Assembly: GCA_903832475.1 (NCBI GenBank)
Contig: CAILBQ010000021.1
Location: 1 to 11,131, forward strand
Length of the DNA stretch: 11,131 nucleotides
Direction: 5' to 3'
DNA from: an uncultured Acidobacteriota bacterium
GTDB taxonomy: Bacteria > Acidobacteriota > Terriglobia > Terriglobales > Acidobacteriaceae
Made by a program: the position numbers and the translations under genes. Shown here piece after piece: positions 1-7,000 of this stretch (position 1 is its first letter; the number at the start of each line of letters is the position of its first letter). Below the pieces are notes generated by a model. That model had not been told where the DNA came from, ran no database searches, and was given only the letters and a program-made list of their open reading frames with translations.

Positions 1-1194
1 CGCCGCGGCATCGGACGCCACCGATCGCGGGGCTTCGCCGGCGCCGTCATGGATGCAGGATGCGCTTACAAGGGAATCACGGTAGCCTGCGGGCCTCCTG
101 GGCTCGAGGGCGGAAAGAACCTGCTATATCGCAACAACGGCAATGGAACATTTACGGATGTGAGCGAGAAGGCGGGCATGTGGGGGACGATCGGGACGTA
201 TGCCTTGTCCGTCGCGGTCGGCGATATCGATAACGATGGCTGGCCGGATATCTATGTGGCCAACGATTCGACGGCGGCGACCTACTATCAGAATCAGAAA
301 GACGGCACGTTCAAGGATGTGGCCATCGAGGCGGGGATTGCTTACTCGCCAGATGGAAAGCCGCAGGCGGGGATGGGCGTGGCGCTGGGAGACTTTAATC
401 GTGATGGCCTGCTGGACATTGTGAAGACGAATTTCGCGGGTGATACGGATTCTTTGTATCTCAACTTAGGCGATGGGACGTTTGAGGACCACACCTACTT
501 ATCCGGCCTTGGAATTAATACGCGCTATCTGGGCTGGGGTGTGGGATTTCTGGATATGGACAACGACGGGTGGCTGGACATTTTGATCTCAAACGGGCAT
601 GTCTATCCGGAAGTGGATGGGACACAGATCGACGCTTCGTATGCCGAGCACAAGTACCTGTATCGCAACCTGCGCAATGGGCAGTTCGAAGAAGTGACCA
701 AAGTCGGTGGGCCCGGGATCAATGATCCAGCAGCGGCGCGCGGCTGCGCGTTTGGCGATTACAACAACGACGGAGTGATCGATGTGGTGGTGAACTGCGT
801 CAATAGCGGCTTGCAATTGTTGCGCTGCGATTTGACGAATGACACGACCAGGAACCGGAATTGGATCAAGGTGCGGACGGTGGGAACGAAGAGCAACCGG
901 ACGGGGATTGGCGCGCGGCTTATGGTGACGGCGCATGTCGACGGCAAGGCTGAAACCAAGCCGATGGTGCAGATCGACGAAGTGCGCTCGGGCGGCAGCT
1001 ACTACTCGCAAAACGATCTGCGGGTGCACTTCGGGCTGGACCAAGCGAAGAAAGTGGATCAGTTGGAGATACGCTGGCCTTCAGGAGCGGTGGATATCCT
1101 CAAGGATCTGGATGTGAACAAGTTATACGTAGTCCAGGAGGGCGGGAAGATACTCAAGACAGATGGCTTTGGATCTGGCAAGAAGAAAGCTTGA
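1..1194 (+). CDS. CRTAC1-family FG-GAP/VCBS repeat protein with ASPIC/UnbV domain (5' partial)
   Basis: Secreted or surface beta-propeller protein; the molecular role of this family in bacteria is largely unknown, with adhesion or ligand binding suspected. The frame is open to the window edge and the first ATG (49) falls inside the conserved family core, so the true start lies upstream and perhaps 150-200 residues are missing. Just after it come a cysteine pair (C-A-Y-K-G, then A-C-G-P-P-G-L) and an LYRNNGNGTF block, both typical of the family. Four calcium-loop FG-GAP motifs of the D-x-D-x-D-G type follow: GDIDNDGWPD (near 220), GDFNRDG (near 391), LDMDNDGW (near 550) and GDYNNDGV (near 757). 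The C-terminal ASPIC/UnbV domain runs from about 853 to 1160, with NRNWIKV, TGIGARL, IDEVRSGGSYYSQND and IRWPSG. The TGA stop is at 1192-1194. The multihaem gene follows after 160 bp on the same strand. Family assignment is firm; function is not. Confidence 0.93.
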   Translation, partial: RRGIGRHRSRGFAGAVMDAGCAYKGITVACGPPGLEGGKNLLYRNNGNGTFTDVSEKAGMWGTIGTYALSVAVGDIDNDGWPDIYVANDSTAATYYQNQKDGTFKDVAIEAGIAYSPDGKPQAGMGVALGDFNRDGLLDIVKTNFAGDTDSLYLNLGDGTFEDHTYLSGLGINTRYLGWGVGFLDMDNDGWLDILISNGHVYPEVDGTQIDASYAEHKYLYRNLRNGQFEEVTKVGGPGINDPAAARGCAFGDYNNDGVIDVVVNCVNSGLQLLRCDLTNDTTRNRNWIKVRTVGTKSNRTGIGARLMVTAHVDGKAETKPMVQIDEVRSGGSYYSQNDLRVHFGLDQAKKVDQLEIRWPSGAVDILKDLDVNKLYVVQEGGKILKTDGFGSGKKKA

Positions 1195-1213
1195 TCTTGG
1201 TCTCGCTCTGGCC

Positions 1214-1245
1214 GGCCCGTGGAAGCAGTGTCACCTGCCACGGCC
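1214..1245 (+). other. imperfect stem-loop in CRTAC1/cytochrome intergenic gap
   Basis: GGCC(C)CGTGG at 1214-1222 can pair with CCACGGCC at 1238-1245 if one C is bulged, and an inner CAG/CTG helix closes a TGTCAC loop. It lies 20 bp after the CRTAC1 stop. No T-tract follows directly (next bases ACCCGAAATG), so it is not a standard intrinsic terminator. It may be a weak transcription-end or mRNA 3' structure, or chance in GC-rich DNA. Confidence 0.3.
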
Positions 1246-1306
1246 ACCCGAAATGACAAGCGGTGCGTTTTATTGAGTTTGCGCAAGAGAATTTTCCAAG
1301 TCTGTC

Positions 1307-1321
1307 GTCTTCCGGGAAGAC
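1307..1321. other. 15-nt palindrome upstream of the multihaem cytochrome gene
   Basis: GTCTTCCGGGAAGAC is perfectly self-complementary around its central G: seven bases on each side pair. It lies 33 bp before the ATG at 1355. It could be an operator half-site pair or a small hairpin in the leader. No regulator is encoded nearby, so the role is open. Confidence 0.3.
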
Positions 1322-1354
1322 TCATTCGTCTGGCAGCGCAGTACATCGAGGATT

Positions 1355-3187
1355 ATGGCGTTGGCAGTCAGAGTTCGGATTTCGATTGGATTTGGCAACT
1401 GGCTTGTATTTACAGGAATTGTTCTTTGGGTGATGCTGGCCGGCTGGTCGGTTTCGAGAGCGCCAGTAGTGTCGGCGGAGTCGGCGGCGCAGCCGGCGAA
1501 GGTAAAAGGGGAGGCGACGGCTGACCTGGCGTGCGCCTCCTGCCATCGCGAGATCTACGAGAAGTACAGGAAGACGCCGATGGCCAATGCCAGCGGGCCT
1601 GCCGCAGAAGGATTTCTGGCGGCCAATTTTACGCATGCGGCATCGGGCGTCTCGTACCGTATTCAGGAGCAAAACGGTTCGGTGTATCTGCGATTTTTGC
1701 GAGCGCAGCAAGGCGCAGGCTCTGAAACCGCTCCTGTCCTGAGTGGAGAGCGTCAGCTGCGGTATTTTCTGGGATCGGGCAAGCGGGGACGCACGTATCT
1801 GTTCGAGGATCAGAGATATTGGTTTGAAATTCCGATTAACTGGTATGCCAAAAAGAAAATCTGGGACATGGCGCCGAATTACTTGAACGCCGCGCAGATG
1901 CCGCTGACGCTTCCGGTCGACCCGGGCTGCCTGCGGTGTCACGCTTCCGAGCCGCAACCATCGCTGCCAGAGGCGCGCAACCGGTATGGAGGCGAGCCTT
2001 TTCTGGAAGGCGGAATCACCTGCGTTGCGTGTCATGGAGACGCCGCGGCTCACTTGGCCAGCGGCGGCAAGGTTCCACTCATGAAAATCGACGCCATCGC
2101 GCCGGAACGGCGGGATTCGGTTTGCCTGAACTGCCATCTGGAAGGTGAAGATGCTGTGGTCCATCAGGGCAAGCGGCTGGTGGATTTCAAGCCTGGCGAC
2201 AACATTTTTGACTACGCCAGCTTTTTCGTGCGGAGTCTGCGCAGCGGGGGTGGTGGGCGAGCGACCAGTCAGTGGGAGGCACTGCTGGAGAGCGGGTGCA
2301 AGCGGGGGGCGGGCAACAAGCTGACCTGTACAAGCTGCCATGACCCGCACGGTTCAACCGCTGCCATGACGAGGGAGGAGCGCGGCGCGTATTACCGGGC
2401 GCGTTGCCTGAGTTGTCATGACGCCGGGGCGACTCCTGGGAAAAGCGGGATGGAAGCTGGTTTTGCCGCAACGCATCACCCGGAAACTCCCGATTGCACG
2501 ACATGCCACATGCCGCGGGCTGCTTCCAGCGATATTGCCCACGAACAGGTGACCGATCATCGCATTCCGCGAGTCGCCGGCTCAGACCCGGGCAAGCGAA
2601 CGGCTGGGCGGAACGAAGAGCTGGTGGCCGTCTCAGCGTGGCGAGACGGATTGGCGCTTCACGAAGAAGCGAATGGCGGAATGGATGCCGCCGGCGCTCC
2701 AACCCGCGATCTTGGCTTGGCCTATGCCATGGAAGCAGCAAAAGGCGATCGCGGCGCAGTGCAGCCAGCGACGGAGCTCTTGAAGCAAGCGGAACGAGAT
2801 CCAGAGGGCAGGCAAGATTACGAACTGCATGCACAATTAGGCTTCCTTGAACAACTGACCGGTCAGGACGAAGCCGCGGAGCGAGAGTACGGACTTGCCC
2901 TCGCTGCAAACGAGCATGATTCGTTTGCGGCCGGTAACCTGGCACTTCTTCTGACGAAGGAGCGAAGGTACGGCCAGGCGGTCGGGTTGTGGGAACGATC
3001 GTTCCAGGAGAATCCGGTCGAGATCAAAACGGGAATGAATCTGGCGACTGTGCAGTGCGGACTCGGCAAAAGGGAGGCCGCGTTGGCGACGCTGGACCGC
3101 ATACTTCACTTTTCGCCGGATGAAAGACAGGCGCGGCGGATGTCGGACGAAATTCGGTCGAGCGTTAAGGCTTGTCCTGCGCGGTAA
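1355..3187 (+). CDS. secreted seven-haem cytochrome c (c554-like) with C-terminal TPR repeats
   Basis: Predicted exported electron-transfer protein of 610 residues. An N-terminal signal (residues about 1-42) has arginines at 6 and 8, a hydrophobic stretch WLVFTGIVLWVML and a likely cleavage after VVSA. Seven CxxCH haem-attachment motifs start at C60 (CASCH), C192 (CLRCH), C223 (CVACH), C257 (CLNCH), C325 (CTSCH), C351 (CLSCH) and C381 (CTTCH). The context CASCHREIYEKYRKTPMA, the block LGSGKRGRTYLFEDQRYW followed by PINWYAKKK, and CHMPRA followed later by DHRIPR are typical of cytochrome c554-like proteins fused to TPRs in Acidobacteriota and Planctomycetota. About three TPR units occupy residues 475-600. 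The ATG at 1355 is chosen because it keeps a complete signal peptide; GAGG at 1348-1351 is only 3 nt away, so the SD spacing is short. Haem attachment would need a Ccm system encoded elsewhere. Electron donor and acceptor are unknown. Confidence 0.92.
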   Translation: MALAVRVRISIGFGNWLVFTGIVLWVMLAGWSVSRAPVVSAESAAQPAKVKGEATADLACASCHREIYEKYRKTPMANASGPAAEGFLAANFTHAASGVSYRIQEQNGSVYLRFLRAQQGAGSETAPVLSGERQLRYFLGSGKRGRTYLFEDQRYWFEIPINWYAKKKIWDMAPNYLNAAQMPLTLPVDPGCLRCHASEPQPSLPEARNRYGGEPFLEGGITCVACHGDAAAHLASGGKVPLMKIDAIAPERRDSVCLNCHLEGEDAVVHQGKRLVDFKPGDNIFDYASFFVRSLRSGGGGRATSQWEALLESGCKRGAGNKLTCTSCHDPHGSTAAMTREERGAYYRARCLSCHDAGATPGKSGMEAGFAATHHPETPDCTTCHMPRAASSDIAHEQVTDHRIPRVAGSDPGKRTAGRNEELVAVSAWRDGLALHEEANGGMDAAGAPTRDLGLAYAMEAAKGDRGAVQPATELLKQAERDPEGRQDYELHAQLGFLEQLTGQDEAAEREYGLALAANEHDSFAAGNLALLLTKERRYGQAVGLWERSFQENPVEIKTGMNLATVQCGLGKREAALATLDRILHFSPDERQARRMSDEIRSSVKACPAR

Positions 3188-3260
3188 GCATGATCGAATT
3201 GGGAATCGGCTCACATTGGGGGGTGCGGCCTTTCCTCTCTGGAAATGTCATACCTGCTTT

Positions 3261-3304
3261 TTCCCCAGCATGGAGGCATCTCTCTTCCAATCTCGTCTGG
3301 GGAA
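3261..3304. other. nested inverted repeat downstream of the cytochrome gene
   Basis: TTCCCCAG (3261-3268) pairs perfectly with CTGGGGAA (3297-3304), and an inner TGGA (3271-3274) pairs with TCCA (3286-3289). The structure starts 73 nt after the cytochrome stop and could mark its mRNA 3' end. No T-tract follows, and an 8-bp repeat at this spacing can arise by chance in a window this size. Confidence 0.25.
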
Positions 3305-3395
3305 TGAATCGAGGGTCGCCTGAATCCGTGCGAAGCGTGAATTTTCCCGTGGAACGCCTCCAGGTGAGCTTCCGGTGAGCGAGTTTAGAGGGTGA

Positions 3396-3420
3396 AGTAA
3401 AGGCATTTACTCTCATTTTT
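3396..3420 (+). terminator. weak candidate terminator
   Basis: AGTAAA (3396-3401), a GGCA loop, then TTTACT (3406-3411), followed by CTCA and five Ts (3416-3420). The 6-bp stem is AT-rich and the T run is offset by 4 nt, so this is a poor intrinsic terminator at best. It is the only hairpin-plus-T arrangement seen between the cytochrome gene and the receptor promoter region. Confidence 0.2.
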
Positions 3421-3456
3421 CATGGCATTTGGAAATGATTTCGCAGGAGAATTTCT

Positions 3457-3477
3457 GTGAACAGGGAGAGCCGATGA
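3457..3477 (+). CDS. possible 6-codon leader peptide
   Basis: AGGAG at 3445-3449 lies 7 nt before a GTG (3457) that opens a six-codon frame (M-N-R-E-S-R) ending in TGA at 3475-3477. The stop overlaps the ATG of the next small frame as ATGA (3474-3477), the classic geometry of translational coupling. The frame is too short for composition to be tested, so the support is the SD site and the overlap only. Chance is a real alternative. Confidence 0.2.
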   Translation: MNRESR

Positions 3478-3608
3478 ACACTTTAAAAGGCCCTCCAAAT
3501 GTATTAACAATTTCATGGGAAATGAGATTACATTGTTCCTCTGAAATGCATCGTGGAAGAGCTTTGTCGTGCGAGAAAAATATGAAAAGCCGGAAGCGTA
3601 GCTTTTAA
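3474..3608 (+). CDS. possible 44-residue small protein with strong SD
   Basis: AGGGAG (3463-3468) sits 5 nt before this ATG, one of the best SD/start pairs in the window. The frame runs 44 codons to TAA at 3606-3608. The peptide begins MNTLKGPPNV, has two cysteines in its middle and ends strongly basic (NMKSRKRSF). It has no hydrophobic stretch long enough for a membrane segment. Its DNA is much AT-richer than the neighbouring genes, so codon use does not match them. I do not recognise it. It may be a small protein, a regulatory leader frame, a decayed foreign fragment or chance. Confidence 0.28.
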   Translation: MNTLKGPPNVLTISWEMRLHCSSEMHRGRALSCEKNMKSRKRSF

Positions 3609-3694
3609 AAAGTGGATAAAATTTTGTGCTAAGCAAGTCAATTCGTGAGATTTAGCGGTCAGGGAGGGAAGCAGCAATCGTTTACCGGTCTGGT

Positions 3695-3708
3695 TGGAAA
3701 CGCTTCCA
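3695..3708. promoter_or_regulatory. putative LacI/GalR-family operator
   Basis: TGGAAACGCTTCCA is a 14-bp near-palindrome with a central CG step; six of seven base pairs match, the exception being A3700/C3703. This is the usual design of LacI/GalR-family (CcpA-cre-like) operators. It lies 4 bp upstream of a TTGACG box and 54 bp upstream of a TTGACA box, in the region that should hold the receptor promoter. No LacI-type regulator gene is in the window, so any cognate factor is encoded elsewhere. That such factors often control carbohydrate-uptake genes is family knowledge; its use here is inferred. Confidence 0.5.
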
Positions 3709-3762
3709 TAATTTGACGATACTTATTGTTCCCAGTTCATCACTATTTCTGCTTAGGAAGAA

Positions 3763-3792
3763 TTGACAGAGCACCCTTCTTTCAACTATCGT
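3763..3792 (+). promoter_or_regulatory. candidate sigma-70 type promoter for the TonB receptor gene
   Basis: A perfect -35 hexamer TTGACA (3763-3768) is followed after 18 bp by TATCGT (3787-3792), which matches four of six bases of the -10 consensus. A second -35-like TTGACG lies at 3713-3718 without a convincing -10. Transcription from here would give a leader of roughly 300 nt before the receptor ATG. A 7-bp inverted repeat, GAGCACC (3769-3775) and GGTGCTC (3798-3804), brackets the -10 box. Prediction is by eye. Confidence 0.3.
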
Positions 3793-3845
3793 TCGGCGGT
3801 GCTCCGATGTGTCTTTTTTCTTAACCTCAGCCAGCGAAGTGGGGT

Positions 3846-4016
3846 GTGGCACGTCGGATTGCCATCTCGGATGATCGGTTGTTCGATCGGGATGGAGACA
3901 AGAGCGGGACTGCCAATGTGGCGGGACTCGCCGGGGTTGTTCGCTGGCCGGGAATTTCGCTGATCGTACTGTCGCGCAGGCACGAACCTGAGAGGGTTTT
4001 CGCCGCGATGCACTGA
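3846..4016 (+). CDS. possible 56-residue small ORF in the receptor leader
   Basis: The frame opens after a TAA at 3822-3824, has a GTG at 3846 and ends in TGA at 4014-4016, 80 bp before the receptor start. The peptide reads like ordinary protein (ISDDRLFDRDGDKSG early, then LAGVVRWPGISLIVL, then a charged end EPERVFAAMH), more so than the other frames over the same bases. No clear SD precedes the GTG. It could be a remnant of a larger gene, an upstream frame affecting receptor translation, or chance. I do not recognise a family. Confidence 0.18.
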   Translation: MARRIAISDDRLFDRDGDKSGTANVAGLAGVVRWPGISLIVLSRRHEPERVFAAMH

Positions 4017-4086
4017 CGAGTAGCGAACGTTCTTACCGGACGGCAGGACAAAAAGAGAAAGATCCTTCAACGGATGGAACATTTTC

Positions 4087-4091
4087 AGGAG
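4087..4091 (+). promoter_or_regulatory. Shine-Dalgarno site of the TonB receptor gene
   Basis: AGGAG with a 5-nt spacer (ACCGC) to the ATG at 4097. It fixes the receptor start and agrees with the complete signal peptide that begins there. Confidence 0.85.
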
Positions 4092-4096
4092 ACCGC

Positions 4097-7000
4097 ATGA
4101 TTAAGAACTTGCGGGCAGCATACGGACTGGCACTCCTCGCCATCGTATGCCTGCTCATCAACGCACCGGCGCATGCCCAATCGGTTTACGGATCGGTTTT
4201 CGGCACAGTGACGGACAAGACTGGGGCGGTAATACCAGGCGCCACGGTCACGGTGACGGACGAAGCCAAGGGCACCGTCGAAACCGCCACAACCAATGAA
4301 TCGGGCGACTACAACGTTTCGCATCTTGTCCCCGACACCTACGACGTCAAAGTGGAAGCAAAAGGATTTGAGACGTTCCTGAGCAAGGGCGTCAGCATCC
4401 TGGCCGATACCGCTCCCCGCGTGGATGCGGCTTTGACCATTGGCGGAGCCGGTACCACGATCAGCGTGGATGCCGACACGGTACCACAGCTCAAAACGGA
4501 TCGCGCCGATGTGGCGACGATCTTCGATTCGCAGCAGATCACCGATCTGCCCGTGGCAGGTCAGAATTTCACCAGCCTCCAACTGCTGCTTCCGGGCGCC
4601 CAGGTTCTGGGGTGGTCGCATGCCGCGGATGAAAACCCGCAAGCATCGCAGCAAATTCAGATCGACGGACAGGCCTTTGGCGGCGTCGGTTACGAGTTGG
4701 ACGGCACTGACAACCAGGATCCGATTCTCGGCATTATTGTTGTCAATCCTTCACTTGACTCCATCACGGAAGCCAAGATCACCACGCAGAATTTCGACGC
4801 TGAGCTGGGCAAGGCAGTTTCGGCCATGCAGACTGTACAGACCAAGTCGGGTTCGAACAGTTTCCATGGCAGCGCGTATGACTTCCGCACCGGCAACGCC
4901 AATCTGGCCCGCAACCCGTTCAATCAAGCTCCTGGGTCCATTCCTCCGGGCCTGAAGAACAAGTTCGGCGGATCGATCGGTGGGCGCGTCATCAAGGACA
5001 AGTTCTTCTTCTTTGGTTCATATGAGGGGCAGCGTCAGAAGGTCGGCACTTCGTCCACTGACACCGTTCCGACAGCTTTGTTGACGGAAACCTGCCTGGG
5101 CAAGGAAACGGCAACCAATGGCACCGCCGGTTGCGACTTCAGCCAATATGCGGCCAAACTGAACGGCGGCAACGGTCGTATCTATGACAACATTCCAGGA
5201 ACCGCCGCGTATGGCGGCCAGTTCCCTGGAAATGTCATTCCTCTGAGCCTGGTATCGAAGCAATTCCTGAGCGTACTCACTCTGCTTGAGCCCTACGTTC
5301 TGGACTCCGCCACTACGGTCCCAGTTTCAAACCTGACGCCGGGCGATCTCACCGGTCTGGACAACAACTTCCACGGTTCGGGTACAGGTCTGTTCAATAG
5401 CGACATGTGGGTGACGCGGTTGGACGACACCATCAGCCAGAAGATGAATGCGTTTGTCCGTTTCTCTCGCTGGACCAATGTCCTGAGCGGCAAGCAGGCC
5501 TTCGGCGCTGCGGGCGGCCCCGGATTCGGCATCGGTGGTTACGGCGGCAACTCTACCAGTGCGGATGACAGCACAGCAGCCGGTTTTGATTACGTGTTCA
5601 GCCCCAAACTAGTCACTGATCTTCGCCTTGGTTATCTGCGCTACAACATCATCGACCAGAAGAACGATCAGAGTACGCAGTTCGCCAACTCGATCGGCAT
5701 TCCGGGAATCAATCTCGGGTCGGCATTCACCTCAGGTTCTCCGGGCTTTGTGGTTGCCACCTTGAACGGCGGCGGCCAGCAAGGGCTGTTTGGAGACGGG
5801 CTGAATGTAGCTCGTTGCAACTGCCCGCTGACAGAGCGCGAAGACCAGTACCAGATCGTCAACAACTGGACGCGGACGTTCGGCAATCACGCAGTCAAGG
5901 TCGGTGCGGATCTTCGCTATGGCCGCAACCTGCGCGTTCCCTCCGACACGGACCGAGCTGGTCAACTCACCTTCAACAACGGGCCGACCTCCAATGCTGG
6001 AGCGGATGGACTTGGCTTTGCCACATTCGCCCTGGGCGACGTTTCAAGCTTCGGACGTTATGTTTCGACATCGACCAACGCGAAAGAATTCCAGAAGAGA
6101 ATCTTCTTCTACGCGCAGGACACCTGGCGCGCAACCAGCAAGCTGACACTGAACCTGGGCGTTCGCTGGGAAGGATACTTCCCGGAGTCGGTGAACGCGG
6201 CAGGGAACGGCGCTTTGATGGATCTGAGCACCGGATACCTGCACGTAGCCGGCATCGGCAGCGTCCCCAGCGACATGGGCTGGACGATGGAAGCGAAGAA
6301 GATGTTCGAACCGCGTCTCGGTGCGGCATACCAGATCGATCCCAAGACCGTCATTCGTGCGGGCTATGGACGCAGCTTTGACATCGGCGTCTTTGGCTCG
6401 ATTTTCGGCCACGTAGTTACTCAGAACCTGCCGGTTCTGGCCAACCAGAGCATCAGCAACGCGCAAAACTCCACGACCGGTCAAGCCTTCTGTCTCGGCT
6501 CTCCAGCTGACAACCCGGGATGCGTGGTCGACAACGATGCCACGGGTCAACCTTCCGGCGGCGGTCCTGCTGCAGCGGTACCGGTTTCGGTTCCGTCGAA
6601 CGGGCTGTTGCCGAATCCTGGCTATGCGGTCAGCACCAAGGCACGTCCTAATCCGCTTCGTTTCCCAACGCTCGATGCCTGGAATCTCAGCCTCCAGCGT
6701 TCGCTTACGCCGACCCTGGCGCTGACGGTTGCTTACGTCGGCAACAAGGGAACACACACGTTGAGCGATGGCGACGGCAACAACACCAACCCCAACGAAC
6801 AGGCTTTGGTTCTTCCTGCCCAATACAGCATCACAGGTCAGACTTTGCACTGGGATCCTCGTGCTCCGAAGTATCCCGATGCGACTGGTGCGACGTCCAA
6901 CGGAACCTATCTGCAGCGCTACTACGGCGGAAAGCTGGCGGCTTGCAGCGATCCAACCTACGCACAGCCGACGGATTCAAATATCCCAGGAGGCGTGCTT

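Larger units (their letters stand above)
3188..4096. other. 909-bp region without a conventional gene, upstream of the TonB receptor
   Basis: No convincing conventional coding gene lies between the cytochrome stop (3187) and the receptor start (4097). Longer frames here are rich in Arg/Ser/Pro and look random. The middle is clearly AT-richer than its flanks: 20 of 60 bases are G or C at 3481-3540, against 33 of 60 at 4141-4200 inside the receptor gene. The region holds a nested inverted repeat (3261-3304), two tiny ORFs with good SD sites (3457-3608), a LacI-like operator (3695-3708), promoter-like boxes (3713-3792) and a 56-codon ORF (3846-4016), each listed separately. It probably carries the receptor promoter and a long 5' leader. 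Confidence 0.7.

Noticed and set aside
1..60. Possible frameshift near the left edge, since the first 16 codons of the reading frame are Arg/Gly-rich and frame 2 also looks protein-like
   Set aside because: Too little sequence to decide; both frames are open and the family is variable just before the conserved cysteine pair.
1322..2350. Long open frame of 342 codons on the minus strand, antisense to the cytochrome gene
   Set aside because: It lies opposite a gene with seven CxxCH motifs and clear family blocks; its product is Arg/Pro/Gln-rich and low in order, as expected for a shadow frame in GC-rich DNA.
3585..3606. AAAAGC/GCTTTT inverted repeat with a 10-nt loop
   Set aside because: Weak AT-rich 6-bp stem overlapping the end of the small ORF; no T-tract on the plus strand.
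4025..4032. GAACGTTC palindrome in the receptor leader
   Set aside because: An 8-bp palindrome is expected many times by chance in a window of this size and has no supporting context.
3786..4082. 98-codon minus-strand frame in the gap upstream of the receptor
   Set aside because: Arg/Ser/Pro-rich without motifs, and it runs across the likely receptor promoter and leader.
4085..4654. 189-codon minus-strand frame covering the receptor 5' end
   Set aside because: Antisense to the signal peptide, regulatory-like domain and plug; no SD and no family resemblance.
6044..6850. 268-codon minus-strand frame inside the receptor gene
   Set aside because: Opposite strand of a confidently assigned receptor; no recognisable domain and Arg/Val-rich composition typical of antisense frames.
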